Source: Brevundimonas sp. UBA7664 (lineage in GTDB: Bacteria; Pseudomonadota; Alphaproteobacteria; Caulobacterales; Caulobacteraceae). From it: 64,000 bases of DNA. Position numbers and translations under genes: made by a program. Location: the NCBI RefSeq assembly GCF_002483305.1, contig NZ_DLHQ01000025.1, positions 96,519 through 160,518 of the forward strand. Reading direction: 5' to 3'. Each line of letters begins with the position of its first letter. Positions within the stretch are counted from its first letter, which is position 1. Positions 34,629 to 43,776 of this stretch are shown in pieces. The notes under the pieces are model-generated. The model had not been told where the DNA came from, ran no database searches, and was given only the letters and a program-made list of their open reading frames with translations.

Positions 34629-37358
34629 TTAGCGTGGTTCAGGCGCGCGCGATACGGGCTCCTGCGCGGCGCGGCGGCGGCCGATCTCGGAGACGTCGCG
34701 CAGGCTGGCCCGGACCGGGGCGGAGACGCGATGGCCGGCGCGTTCGGTGAAGTCGAGCACCGTCTCCAGATCGGCGCGCAAGGCCTCGAGCTTCGGGCCC
34801 GGCTTCGGCTTACGGCCAGTCGCGTCCGTGACATAGAAGCTGTCGACCGCCCGCTCGCCGAAGCCGGCGATATGGGCCGAGCGGATCGACAGCCCGTGGA
34901 TGGCGAAGGCCCGCGCCAGATCGGCCAGCAGGCCGGGACGGTCGGCCCCCGACACCTCGACGACGGCGGCGGTCGGACTTTCATCGAGATCGACCATGGC
35001 GGTGGGCCGGACGTCGAAGGCGGCGCGGCGCGGATTGGGCGGCGACGGCGGCGCGGGGACGACGGGTACGCCGCCGCGCGCCGCGGCTTCCAGCGCCCGG
35101 ATCAGGCGGGTCAGGCGGCGCGGTTCGGCCTGACCGTAGGGCGCCCCGCCGCCGTCCTGGATCTCGAACACGTCCAGCGCCGTGCCGTCGCCGGCGGTGG
35201 CCACGCGCGCGCCGACCACATCGGCCCCGGCGGCGGCGAGGGCGTCGGCCAGGTCGACGAACAGGCCCGACCGGTCGCGGGCCGCGACGGCGACGCGGGT
35301 CGCGGCGCGCTCGTCCTGCTCGCTCTCCTCGACGGTCACAGCCTCGGCGGCGGCCCCCTCGGCGCGGGCGCGGGCGACCAGGTCGGGATAGTCGCCCAGC
35401 GGGTCGGCATGGGCGACGTCCTCGCCGCGGAACACCCCTTCGGTGCGCTGGTAGAGGTCGCGGATGAGCCCGCCCTTCCACGCGTTCCAGACGCCCGGCC
35501 CGACGGCGCGGATGTCGGCCACGGTCAGGATCAGCAGGGTGCGCAACCGTTCGGGGTCGCCGACCAGTCTGGTGAAGGCGCGCACCGTCGCCGGGTCCGA
35601 GACGTCGCGCTTCTGGGCGTAGTCGCTGAGCGCCAGGTGATGGCGCACCAGCCAGACCACGAACTCGGTCCGGCGCGGGTCGAGGCCGAGCCGGTCACAG
35701 GCGCGGCGCGCGGCGATGGCCCCGTCCTCCAGCTGGCCCCGGTCGCCGCCCTTGCCGACATCGTGCAGGAGCATGGCCAGCATCAGGGCCTCGAAATCGT
35801 CGATGCGGTGGACGATCTCGGTCGAGGAGGGATGGTCGGCTTTCAGCTTGCCGCGCCAGATGTCGTTGATGATGCCGATGGCCTGGAGCGTGTGCTCGTC
35901 GACCGTATAGGCATGGTACATGTTGAACTGGGTCTGGCCGACGATCCGTCCCCATTCGGGCAGGAACCGGCCCAGCAGTCCGGTCTCGTTCATCAGTGTC
36001 AGGACGCGGTAGGGCCGCTGGCCGTGCGCCAGGATGTCGAGGAAGGCGCGCGTCGCCTCGGGGTCGCGGCGCAGGGACGGGGTCACCAGCGACAGCGACC
36101 GGCTGACGGCGGAGAAGGCGTCCGGGTGCAGGTCGAGGTCGTGCTCGTCCGCCGTGCGGAACAGCATCAGCAGCTTTTCGGGCGCGGCGGCGAAGACCTC
36201 GGGGCCGGTGACCGAAAGCCGGCCCGCGTCCTTGATGAAGCCCTCGACGCCCAGCCGGCGTTTGCGGCCCGGAATCAGGCGGGACAGGCTCATCGTCGGC
36301 TTCTGCTGGCGCGCCTCCAGCTTGGCCGACATGGCGCGGGTCAGGGCGCCCACGTCGCGGGCGACGAGGAAATAGCGGCGCATGAACCGCTCGACCGCCG
36401 GCTCGTCGCCGCGCCCGCGCCAGCCCATGCGCTTGGCGACCTCGGGCTGGAAGTCGAAGGTCAGCTTCTCCTCGGCCCGGCCCGCGATCAGGTGCAGATG
36501 GGCCCGGGTGCGCCACAGGAAGTCGAAGGCTTCCTCGAAGGTCCGGCGCTCGCGCGCCGTCAGCAGGTCGTCGAGCACCCGCGCGCCGAGCGGGCTTTCC
36601 GGCGCCAGCGAGCGGGCGATCCAGAACAGGGTGTTGAGGTCGCGCAGGCCGCCCTTGCCGTCCTTCACATTGGGCTCGACGCGATAGCGGACGGCGCCGG
36701 ATTTCTGGTGACGCAGATCCCGTTCCTCGAGCTTGGCGGCGATGAAGGGACGCGGATCGGATCGGGTGACCAGGGCGCGGAAGCGGGCGATGAAGTCTTC
36801 GGCCAGCGTCTGGTCGCCGGCCAGGGGCCGCGCCTCCAGCAGGGTGGTGCGGATCGTCATGTCGGACTTCGCCAGGGCGAGGCATTCGTCGACCGAGCGC
36901 GCCGACTGGCCGACCTTCACCCCCAGGTCCCACAGGACGTAGAGCATGAACTCGATCACCTGTTCGGTCCGCGGAATCGGCTTCCACGGACGCAGGAACA
37001 GCAGGTCGAGGTCCGAATGCGGCGCCAGCACGCCCCGGCCGTAGCCGCCGACCGCGATCAGGCTCAGCCGTTCGGCCTCGCTCGGATTGTGGGCGGGGTA
37101 GACGACCTCGGTGGTGAAGCGCCACAGGCGGATCAGCAACTCGTCGGCCGCGGCGGAATAGAGGCGCGCCACCTCGACCCCGCCGAGCTTGTGATCCAGC
37201 CGCTGCGCCGCGCGCGCCCGGGCGGCGGCCCAGGTCTCGCGAAGGATCGCCGTGGCCGCGGCGCGCGGATCGGCCGCCGTCGCGGCGGCGACCCAGGGAT
37301 CGCCGTCGGGACCGCGTCCGTCTTGAGGCTCGGCCGGGCGGCGGTTGCGGGGGCTCAT
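34629..37358 (-). CDS. glnD: [Protein-PII] uridylyltransferase / uridylyl-removing enzyme
   Basis: A 909-residue nitrogen sensor that uridylylates PII proteins at low glutamine and reverses this at high glutamine. The nucleotidyltransferase core is GGYGRGVLAPHSDLDLLFL near residue 115, with the catalytic Asp pair in SDLDL. A helical linker follows. The HD hydrolase domain has LLHDVGKGGDRGQLEDGA near residue 540. Two C-terminal ACT domains open with RSGLFVDLADAL and RPGLLADLARAF. The start is the ATG at 37358 (MSPRNRRPAEP); the frame runs further upstream into the divergent gene but is not family-like there. It is the first gene of a run with murJ and trpS. Confidence 0.96.
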   Translation of the reverse strand: MSPRNRRPAEPQDGRGPDGDPWVAAATAADPRAAATAILRETWAAARARAAQRLDHKLGGVEVARLYSAAADELLIRLWRFTTEVVYPAHNPSEAERLSLIAVGGYGRGVLAPHSDLDLLFLRPWKPIPRTEQVIEFMLYVLWDLGVKVGQSARSVDECLALAKSDMTIRTTLLEARPLAGDQTLAEDFIARFRALVTRSDPRPFIAAKLEERDLRHQKSGAVRYRVEPNVKDGKGGLRDLNTLFWIARSLAPESPLGARVLDDLLTARERRTFEEAFDFLWRTRAHLHLIAGRAEEKLTFDFQPEVAKRMGWRGRGDEPAVERFMRRYFLVARDVGALTRAMSAKLEARQQKPTMSLSRLIPGRKRRLGVEGFIKDAGRLSVTGPEVFAAAPEKLLMLFRTADEHDLDLHPDAFSAVSRSLSLVTPSLRRDPEATRAFLDILAHGQRPYRVLTLMNETGLLGRFLPEWGRIVGQTQFNMYHAYTVDEHTLQAIGIINDIWRGKLKADHPSSTEIVHRIDDFEALMLAMLLHDVGKGGDRGQLEDGAIAARRACDRLGLDPRRTEFVVWLVRHHLALSDYAQKRDVSDPATVRAFTRLVGDPERLRTLLILTVADIRAVGPGVWNAWKGGLIRDLYQRTEGVFRGEDVAHADPLGDYPDLVARARAEGAAAEAVTVEESEQDERAATRVAVAARDRSGLFVDLADALAAAGADVVGARVATAGDGTALDVFEIQDGGGAPYGQAEPRRLTRLIRALEAAARGGVPVVPAPPSPPNPRRAAFDVRPTAMVDLDESPTAAVVEVSGADRPGLLADLARAFAIHGLSIRSAHIAGFGERAVDSFYVTDATGRKPKPGPKLEALRADLETVLDFTERAGHRVSAPVRASLRDVSEIGRRRAAQEPVSRAPEPR

Positions 37359-37419
37359 CGCCTGCGTATAGACCGCGCCGCGACCGTGCGCGACAGTGGG
37401 GCCCGATGGAGACCCCCGC

Positions 37420-38061
37420 ATGATGAGGACCCTGGCGCTGACCGTCGCCGCCCTGCTCCTGGCGGGGGCGTCCGCCGCGCCGCCGCCGGCCGGTCGCCAG
37501 GTCTTCCTCCCCGCGCCCGACGCCGCCCTGCCGGCCCGGATCGTGGACGAGGTCAATGCGGCGCGGACCGATCCCGCAGGCTACGCCCGCAAGGCGCGGA
37601 CGCTCCGGAACCTGTTTGTCGGCGACCGGTTCGAACGGCCCGGCGAGACGGTTGTGGTCACCCGGGAAGGCGCGGCCGCGGTCGATGAGGCGATCGCCTT
37701 TCTGGAACAGCAGGCCCCGCTGCCGGCCTTGCGGGCCAGTCCCCTGATCGACCGGGCCACGGCCGATCACGCCGCCGACCAGTCCCGCACCGGCGCGACG
37801 GGCCATATCGGGAGCGACGGGTCGGGACCGGCCGACCGCATGCGCCGCTACGCCCGATGGACGGCGACGGGCGAGGTCATCGCCTATGGATCGGACCGCG
37901 CCGAAGACGTCGTCCTGCAGCTTATCATCGACGACGGCGTCCCCGGCCGGGGGCATCGCCGCATCCTGTTCAACCCGGCCTACACCCTGATCGGGACCGC
38001 CTGCGCGCCGCATCCGGTGTGGCGGACGGTCTGTGTCCTGGACTTCGCCCGTGCCCGCTGA
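37420..38061 (+). CDS. Secreted CAP/SCP-domain protein
   Basis: A 213-residue protein with a start at 37420 (or 37423), signal peptide MMRTLALTVAALLLAGASAA, and one CAP (cysteine-rich secretory, antigen 5, PR-1) domain. Typical features are IVDEVNAARTDPAGYARKAR near residue 40, the HAADQSRTGATGHIGSDG segment carrying the conserved cavity His, then TATGEVIAYGSD, VLQLIIDDGVPGRGHRRILF (second His), and a final Cys pair (TACAPHPVWRTVCVLDF). The ligand or activity in bacteria is uncertain. GGAG lies before the start. Its stop abuts the mutS stop, and it is divergent from glnD (61 bases). Confidence 0.88.
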   Translation: MMRTLALTVAALLLAGASAAPPPAGRQVFLPAPDAALPARIVDEVNAARTDPAGYARKARTLRNLFVGDRFERPGETVVVTREGAAAVDEAIAFLEQQAPLPALRASPLIDRATADHAADQSRTGATGHIGSDGSGPADRMRRYARWTATGEVIAYGSDRAEDVVLQLIIDDGVPGRGHRRILFNPAYTLIGTACAPHPVWRTVCVLDFARAR

Positions 38062-40752
38062 TCAACCCTTGATCGCCTTGAGCCGGTAGAGCGCCTCCAG
38101 CGCCTCGCGCGGCGACAGGCTGTCGGGCTCAATGGCCGAAAGCGCCTCCTTCAGGGCCGAGGGCGGCGGCGGCGCGACCGGCTCGGCCATGGCGAACAGC
38201 GGCAGGTCGTCGAGGCTGATCGCGGCCGACTTCTCGCCCTCCAGCCGGTCCAGCACTTCGCGGGCTCTCGCCACCACGGCGGCGGGGACGCCGGCCAATT
38301 TGGCCACCTGGACGCCATAGCTGCGGTCGGCGGCGCCGGGCCGGGCTTCGTGCAGGAAGACGAGGTCGCCGTTCCACTCCCGCGCCGCCATCGACAGGTT
38401 GCAGACGTGGGCCAGCCGCGTCTCAAGCCCGGCCAGCTCATGATAATGGGTGGCGAACAGGGTGCGGGCGCGGTTGTGGTCGTGCAGGGCCTCGGCCACG
38501 GCCCAGGCGATGGCGAGGCCGTCATAGGTGGCGGTGCCGCGCCCGATCTCGTCCAGCACCACGAAACTGCGGTCCGTGGCCTGGGTCAGGATGGCGGCGG
38601 TCTCGACCATTTCGGTCATGAAGGTCGATCGGCCGCGGGCGAGGTCGTCGCCGGCGCCGACGCGGCTGAACAGCCGGTCGACCACGCCGAGGCGCATGGC
38701 CCGGGCGGGCACGAAGGCCCCGGCCTGGGCCAGCACGACCAGCAGGGCGTTCTGGCGCAGGAAGGTCGACTTGCCGGCCATGTTCGGGCCGGTGACGATC
38801 GACAGCCGGGCGCAGGCCGCGCCCGATCCGTCCAGCCGGCAGTCGTTGGGCGTATAGGGATCGCCCTGCGCCTTCACCGCCGCCTCGACCACGGGGTGGC
38901 GGCCGGCCGTGACCTCGAAACAGGCGGTGTCGTCGACGGCGGGGCGGACGGCCCCGACCTCCTCGGCCCATTCGGCGAGGGCGGAATGGGCGTCCAGTTC
39001 CGCGAGGGCCTCGGCCACGGCCTGCAGCGGCCGGGCCAACGACTGGACCGTCGCGCGCCAGGCCTCGAAGGTTTCGCCCTCGATGGCGAGGGCGCGATGG
39101 CCGGCCTGGCTGATCTTCGCGTCCAGTTCGGACAGTTCGACGGTGGTGAAGCGGACCTGGTTGGCCAGGGTCTGGCGGTGGATGAACGGGCTGTCGCCGG
39201 AGGGCCGAAGCAGGGGCTCGGCGGCCTTGGCCGAGGTCTCGAGGAAATAGCCGAGCACGGCGTTGTGGCGGACCTTGAACGGCACGCCCGCCTCGGCGAC
39301 GGCGCGGGCCTCGAGATCGGCGACCACGCGGCGGCTGTCGTCGCGCAGGCGGCGGGCCTCTTCCAGTTCGGGCCGGTAGCCGGCGGAAACGAAGCCGCCG
39401 TCGCGGGCCAGATGCGGCGGCTCGGCGACCAGACCCCCGGCCAGATCGACCAGCAGGCGGCCCAGATCGGGCGACAGGGTCAGTTGGTCAAGCGCCGCGA
39501 CGATCCGCGCCGGCGGGCCGGTCAGGGGATCGCCGGCGGGCGGGAACAGGCCGGCGATGCCCTCCGCGACCGACAGGCCGGTGCGGATGGCGGCCAGATC
39601 GCGCGGCCCGCCGCGGCCCAGAACCAGCCGCGACACGGCGCGGGCGACGTCCGATGAGGCCCTCAGACCGTCGCGCAGGTCGCGGCGCAGGTCGCGTCGC
39701 TCGAGCAGCCATTCGACCGCATCGAGTCCATGATTGATGGCGGCGGGATCGCGCAACGGCCGGGCGATCCGTTCGGCGAGGGCCCGGGCGCCGCCCGAGG
39801 TGACGGTGCGATCGATGCAGGCCAGCAGCGACCCCTCGCGTTCCCCGCGCTGGGTGCGGTCGATCTCGAGGCTCAGCCGGGTCGCCGGGTCGATGGCGAG
39901 GAAGCCGCTGTCGCCCGAGCGGCGCGGCGGCGACAGGGCAGGGATCTTCCCGGCCTGGGTGGTCTCCAGCCAGGCGGCGATCAGCCCCAGGGCCGAGACC
40001 TCGGCCTCCTCGAACGCGCCGAAGCCGTCCAGCGAGGCGACGCCGTACAGCCGCTCGACCCGGCTCCGGGCGCCGACCGGCTCAGCCAGCGCCTGCGGCA
40101 GGGCCTGGACCACGCCGCCGCAGCCCTCCAGCGCGGACTTCGTGCTCTCGTCCGAGAACAGCCGGTCCGGGACCAGCACTTCCGAGGGACGGAAGGAGGC
40201 GAGGGTGGCGCCGAGGTCCTCCAGCGAACAGGCGACCGCGTCCACCGACCCCGCCGACAGTTCGACCACGGCCACGGCGGCCCGGCCCTTGCGCACCGAG
40301 ACGGCGGCCAGCCGGTTGGCGCCGCGTGCGTCCAGCAGACTGTCCTCGGTCAGGGTGCCGGGGGTGACGACGCGGACGATGTCGCGATGGACGATGGCCT
40401 TGGACCCGCGTTTTCGGGCCTCGGCGGGCGCTTCCATCTGTTCGCAGATGGCGGCCTTGAACCCCTGCCGGATCAACCGCGCCAGATAGCCGTCCAGCGC
40501 ATGCACCGGCACCCCGGCCATGGGGATGTCCTGACCCTGGTGCTTGCCGCGTTTGGTCAGGGTGATGCCGAGGGCCGCCGAGGCGATCTCGGCGTCCTTG
40601 AAGAACAGCTCGTAGAAATCGCCCATGCGGAAGAAGACGATGGCGTCCGGCTGGCTGGCCTTGGCCGCCAGAAACTGCGCCATGACCGGCGTCACGCCCT
40701 CGCTGGACGGGACGGCGTCGGCTGTCGGGGGATGGACGAGGGGAGCATTCAT
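38062..40752 (-). CDS. mutS: DNA mismatch repair protein MutS
   Basis: An 896-residue MutS1. The N-terminal mismatch-binding domain has FFRMGDFYELFFKDAE near residue 40, which holds the Phe-X-Glu wedge. Connector and lever/clamp domains follow (~150-600). The ATPase domain has Walker A TGPNMAGKSTFLRQNA near residue 655, DDLARGRSTFMTEM, Walker B SFVVLDEIGRGTATYDGL, and FATHYHEL. A helix-turn-helix and short tail form the C-terminus. The start is the ATG at 40752. It is divergent from the DUF4328 gene, with 97 bases between them. Confidence 0.97.
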   Translation of the reverse strand: MNAPLVHPPTADAVPSSEGVTPVMAQFLAAKASQPDAIVFFRMGDFYELFFKDAEIASAALGITLTKRGKHQGQDIPMAGVPVHALDGYLARLIRQGFKAAICEQMEAPAEARKRGSKAIVHRDIVRVVTPGTLTEDSLLDARGANRLAAVSVRKGRAAVAVVELSAGSVDAVACSLEDLGATLASFRPSEVLVPDRLFSDESTKSALEGCGGVVQALPQALAEPVGARSRVERLYGVASLDGFGAFEEAEVSALGLIAAWLETTQAGKIPALSPPRRSGDSGFLAIDPATRLSLEIDRTQRGEREGSLLACIDRTVTSGGARALAERIARPLRDPAAINHGLDAVEWLLERRDLRRDLRDGLRASSDVARAVSRLVLGRGGPRDLAAIRTGLSVAEGIAGLFPPAGDPLTGPPARIVAALDQLTLSPDLGRLLVDLAGGLVAEPPHLARDGGFVSAGYRPELEEARRLRDDSRRVVADLEARAVAEAGVPFKVRHNAVLGYFLETSAKAAEPLLRPSGDSPFIHRQTLANQVRFTTVELSELDAKISQAGHRALAIEGETFEAWRATVQSLARPLQAVAEALAELDAHSALAEWAEEVGAVRPAVDDTACFEVTAGRHPVVEAAVKAQGDPYTPNDCRLDGSGAACARLSIVTGPNMAGKSTFLRQNALLVVLAQAGAFVPARAMRLGVVDRLFSRVGAGDDLARGRSTFMTEMVETAAILTQATDRSFVVLDEIGRGTATYDGLAIAWAVAEALHDHNRARTLFATHYHELAGLETRLAHVCNLSMAAREWNGDLVFLHEARPGAADRSYGVQVAKLAGVPAAVVARAREVLDRLEGEKSAAISLDDLPLFAMAEPVAPPPPSALKEALSAIEPDSLSPREALEALYRLKAIKG

Positions 40753-40849
40753 GGAAGCGGCGCAGGGTGAAGGATTGCGGTCCGCGCCTCAAGCGCCTTG
40801 CGTCTCCGGCGCGCGCTGTGGGAGATGGAGTTGGGGGAGGGGCTCTACC

Positions 40850-41563
40850 ATGGCGAGAAGATCGTATTCGTCCAAACGGACGGACCGGCTCTGGGGGGCG
40901 ATCAGGATCTGGGCTGTCCTGTTCATCTTCAGCTCTGCCGCCGCGATGGCGGCGTTTGGATACAGGGTCTGGCTTCTCGCCGGGATTGCCGGCGACACCC
41001 TGATGAACGAAGCCAGCTACATTTCCGACTATGTCCCCGGCGCCGAAGCCGAGGCGTTCACCACAGCCGGCGCGGCCTTGGTCTACCTCCTGACCTATCT
41101 CGTTTCGGCCTTTCTGGTGCTGATGTGGTACCTCCGGTCCGTCCGGAACGCGCACGCGCTGAGCAACGGCGTGGAGACCTCGCCCAAGTGGGCGATCTGG
41201 TGGTTCTTCATCCCCCTCGTGTCGCTCTGGAAGCCGTATTCGATGACGAGCGAACTCTGGCGGTCCAGCCGTCAGCCCGATGGCTGGAAGAGCCTGCCTG
41301 ATCCCGCCCTGCTCCGATGGTGGTGGGGCGCGGTCCTGGTCAGTGGAATAGTCATCAACATAAGCACCATCCTCAGCCGAAGCGCCGCCAGCGTCAGCCA
41401 CCTGGTGATCAGCGATTCCGTCCTGATCGGCGGCTATGCCCTGCAGATTCTGGCCGGGGTGCTTTTTCTCCGGATCGGCGGTCAAATCTCACGGCGGCAA
41501 ACCGCCTTGATATCCGAAGGGCGGGTTGCGCCGCCGCCGTCGCAACCGGCCTGGACGGCCTGA
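40850..41563 (+). CDS. DUF4328 membrane protein
   Basis: A 237-residue inner-membrane protein with about five helices. Landmarks are WAVLFIFSSAAAMAAFGYR, ALVYLLTYLVSAFLVLMWYL, then the DUF4328 signature SPKWAIWWFFIPLVSLWKPY followed by MTSELWRSSRQP, and two further helices. The tail is basic with RIGGQISRRQT. The family has no known function. The start is the ATG at 40850 with GGGGGAGGGG upstream. The 3' end lies about 20 bases before the cobalamin riboswitch of the next transcript. Confidence 0.86.
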   Translation: MARRSYSSKRTDRLWGAIRIWAVLFIFSSAAAMAAFGYRVWLLAGIAGDTLMNEASYISDYVPGAEAEAFTTAGAALVYLLTYLVSAFLVLMWYLRSVRNAHALSNGVETSPKWAIWWFFIPLVSLWKPYSMTSELWRSSRQPDGWKSLPDPALLRWWWGAVLVSGIVINISTILSRSAASVSHLVISDSVLIGGYALQILAGVLFLRIGGQISRRQTALISEGRVAPPPSQPAWTA

Positions 41564-41584
41564 TCCCTTGCCTGGGTCGCGGGC

Positions 41585-41756
41585 GCCTGCAACAAGCGGC
41601 GCAGGCGGTTAAGGGAACGCGGTGTGACGCCGCGGCTGTGCCCGCAACTGTAGGCGGCGAGACGGACGATCATTCCGGGGCTTCGGCTCCGGCGTCACTG
41701 GGCAACCGGGAAGGCGCGATCCACCGTTTTTGACCCGCAAGCCAGGAGACCTGGCC
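41585..41756 (+). promoter_or_regulatory. Cobalamin (B12) riboswitch
   Basis: The conserved elements appear in order: GGTTAAGGGAACGCGGTG at 41607-41624, GCCGCGGCTGTGCCCGCAACTG ending at 41650, CACTGGGCAACCGGGAAGGC near 41696-41715, and the B12 box GCCAGGAGACCTG at 41741-41753. This is a full adenosylcobalamin aptamer. It lies 180 bases before a btuB-type receptor, which is the expected target: high cobalamin should shut the receptor off. The outer P1 arms are not certain; limits are approximate to about 15 bases. Confidence 0.93.
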
Positions 41757-41808
41757 GCCGACGTCGCTCGTCCGCTGTCCGGGATCAGACAGAGGCGTGG
41801 GGCCAACC

Positions 41809-41891
41809 CTTCCGCAGCTGCGGAAGCTGTTCCGTCGAAGCGACCCGACCCCAGCGCCGCGCCCCTTCCGGGGGGCCGGGTCGGTCGCTTT
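41809..41891 (+). promoter_or_regulatory. Likely expression platform of the cobalamin riboswitch
   Basis: This structured leader lies between the aptamer and the receptor start. A perfect 18-base palindrome, CTTCCGCAGCTGCGGAAG (41809-41826), precedes a large hairpin. Its arms are AAGCGACC-C-GACCC (41838-41851) and GGGTC-GGTCGCTT (41878-41890), 13 pairs with one bulged base. A further T follows the right arm, so it resembles a terminator ending in TTT, 46 bases before the ATG. The two elements could be the alternative folds, but I have not computed them. The rest of the gene-free stretch (41564-41937) shows nothing else. Confidence 0.6.
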
Positions 41892-41937
41892 CACATGCCG
41901 CGCGCAGCGCCAGCGCGGGGCCGACGGAGATCCGCGC

Positions 41938-43776
41938 ATGACGCGATCCATCCTCTACGCCACGGCCGCGGCCGTGTGCCTGCCCCTGTCCGCTTACGCC
42001 CAGACGGCGGACGATCCTGACGCCGTCCTGCCCGAGGTCGTCGTCACCGCCACCCGCCTGCCGGCCATCGTCGCCGACACGCCGGGGGCGCGGGTGATCG
42101 ACCGCTCAACCATTGAGCAGCGCGGCGCGGTGTTTGCCGCGGACATCCTGTCCGATGTGCCCGGCCTGTCGGTGGTGCGCTCCGGCGCCTTCGGCGGCGT
42201 CGCCCAGGTGCGGATGCGCGGGGCCGCGCCGGGCAAGACCCTGGTGCTGGTCGACGGCGTGCCGGTCAACGACCCGGCCGAGGTCAACGGGGCCTTCGAC
42301 TTCTCCGGCCTCGAACTGTCGGACATCGAACGGATCGAGGTGCTGTCGGGGCCGCAGTCGTCGCTGTGGGGTTCGGACGCCATCGGCGGGGTGATCGCCT
42401 TCACCACGCGCGACCTCGACGGCCTCGCGGCCGATCTGGAGGCCGGGTCGTTCGCGACCGGGCGCGGCCGGCTGGCGGCGGGGGTGTCGACCGAACGGTA
42501 CGGCCTCGGCGCCTGGGTCTCGCATTTCGACACCGACGGGATTTCCGCCGCGGACGAGGCCGACGGCGCCACGGAGGCCGACGGTTTCAGCGCGACAACG
42601 ATCGGCGCGCGCGGCCGCTATGCCGTGACGCCGGGCGCGGTCGTGGACGGATCGGTCCGCTGGACCGACGGCGATGCGGACCTCGACGGCAATCCGGCCC
42701 CGACCTATGCCCTGTCGGACACCCTCGACAGCCAGACCAGTGAACAGTGGTCAGGGTTCGGCCGCCTGCGCCTGAACGCGCTCGGTCTGGCGCATCAGTT
42801 CAGCCTGTCGGCCTCCAACATCGCGCGGGAGACGGTCTCCGCCTTCCCGACGGCCTTTGAGGCGGACCGGCAGGTTCTCCGCTGGCAGGCGGACGGCGCG
42901 GTCCGGGGCGTGGACTTCGTCATCGGTGTCGAGCGCGAGGACACCGAGGGGAGCCTGTCCACCGGCCTGACCGAACAGCTGGGCACGACCTCGGCCTTCG
43001 CCACGGCCCGGATCGAACCGACGAACCGGCTCAGCCTGACCGGAGCCCTGCGCCTTGACGACACCGACGACTTCGGTGCGAAGGCCACGGGGCGGGTTTC
43101 CGGGGCTTTCGATGCGGGCGGCGGGATCACCCTGTCGGCGGCGTACGGGACCGGGTTCAAGGCCCCGTCGATCAGCCAGTCCGTGTGCGACTACTGCTTC
43201 TCGTCCCAGCCGTTTCCTCTGCTGCGGCCCGAGACGGCGGAGGGCTATGAGGCCGCGATCGGCTGGGCGTCGCAAGACGGCCGGATCGAGGGTCGCGCGA
43301 CGGTCTATCGGTTGAAGGTCGAGGACCAGATCACCTATGTCTTCGACCCGCTCACCTTCGACAGCTTTTACGTCAATGTCGCCGAGACGGCGGCCGACGG
43401 GGTCGAACTGGAGGGCCGGGCGCGGCTGGGCGGCGGGTTCGATCTCAGCCTCGCCTGGGCCTGGACCGATGCGCGGGATGAGACCACCGGGGCGCGGCTG
43501 CTGCGCGTGCCGGAACAGTCGGTATCGGCCACCCTGGGCTGGACCGGCGCCCGACTGTCGGGCGCCCTCACCCTTCGCGGGGAAGGCGATCAGGATGACG
43601 TCGGCGGCGTCCGCGAGGCCTTCATCACGGCCAATCTCAACGGGGCGTATGCGCTGACCGACGCGGTCACGCTGACGGCGCGGATCGAGAATCTGGCGGA
43701 CGAACGCTATCAGCAGGTGTTCGGCTACGGCGAGCCGGCACGATCCGCCTATGTCGGGATCAGGCTGCGCTACTGA
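41938..43776 (+). CDS. TonB-dependent receptor, BtuB-like (cobalamin uptake)
   Basis: A 612-residue outer-membrane gated channel. The signal peptide is MTRSILYATAAAVCLPLSAYA. The TonB box PEVVVTATR lies near residue 31. The plug domain (~45-160) has VRMRGAAPGKTLVLVDGVPV and ERIEVLSGPQSSLWGSDAIG. A 22-strand barrel follows and ends VGIRLRY with an aromatic C-terminal residue, typical of barrel proteins. The length and plug resemble BtuB, and the upstream cobalamin riboswitch makes vitamin B12 or a corrinoid the likely ligand. The start is the ATG at 41938 with GGAG upstream. The 3' end overlaps the convergent reductase gene by 17 bases. Confidence 0.93.
   Translation: MTRSILYATAAAVCLPLSAYAQTADDPDAVLPEVVVTATRLPAIVADTPGARVIDRSTIEQRGAVFAADILSDVPGLSVVRSGAFGGVAQVRMRGAAPGKTLVLVDGVPVNDPAEVNGAFDFSGLELSDIERIEVLSGPQSSLWGSDAIGGVIAFTTRDLDGLAADLEAGSFATGRGRLAAGVSTERYGLGAWVSHFDTDGISAADEADGATEADGFSATTIGARGRYAVTPGAVVDGSVRWTDGDADLDGNPAPTYALSDTLDSQTSEQWSGFGRLRLNALGLAHQFSLSASNIARETVSAFPTAFEADRQVLRWQADGAVRGVDFVIGVEREDTEGSLSTGLTEQLGTTSAFATARIEPTNRLSLTGALRLDDTDDFGAKATGRVSGAFDAGGGITLSAAYGTGFKAPSISQSVCDYCFSSQPFPLLRPETAEGYEAAIGWASQDGRIEGRATVYRLKVEDQITYVFDPLTFDSFYVNVAETAADGVELEGRARLGGGFDLSLAWAWTDARDETTGARLLRVPEQSVSATLGWTGARLSGALTLRGEGDQDDVGGVREAFITANLNGAYALTDAVTLTARIENLADERYQQVFGYGEPARSAYVGIRLRY

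Noticed and set aside
34449..37688. A long plus-strand open frame antisense to glnD
   Set aside because: It is a shadow of glnD with Gly/Gln/Arg-rich text and no domain, while glnD on the other strand has every expected motif.
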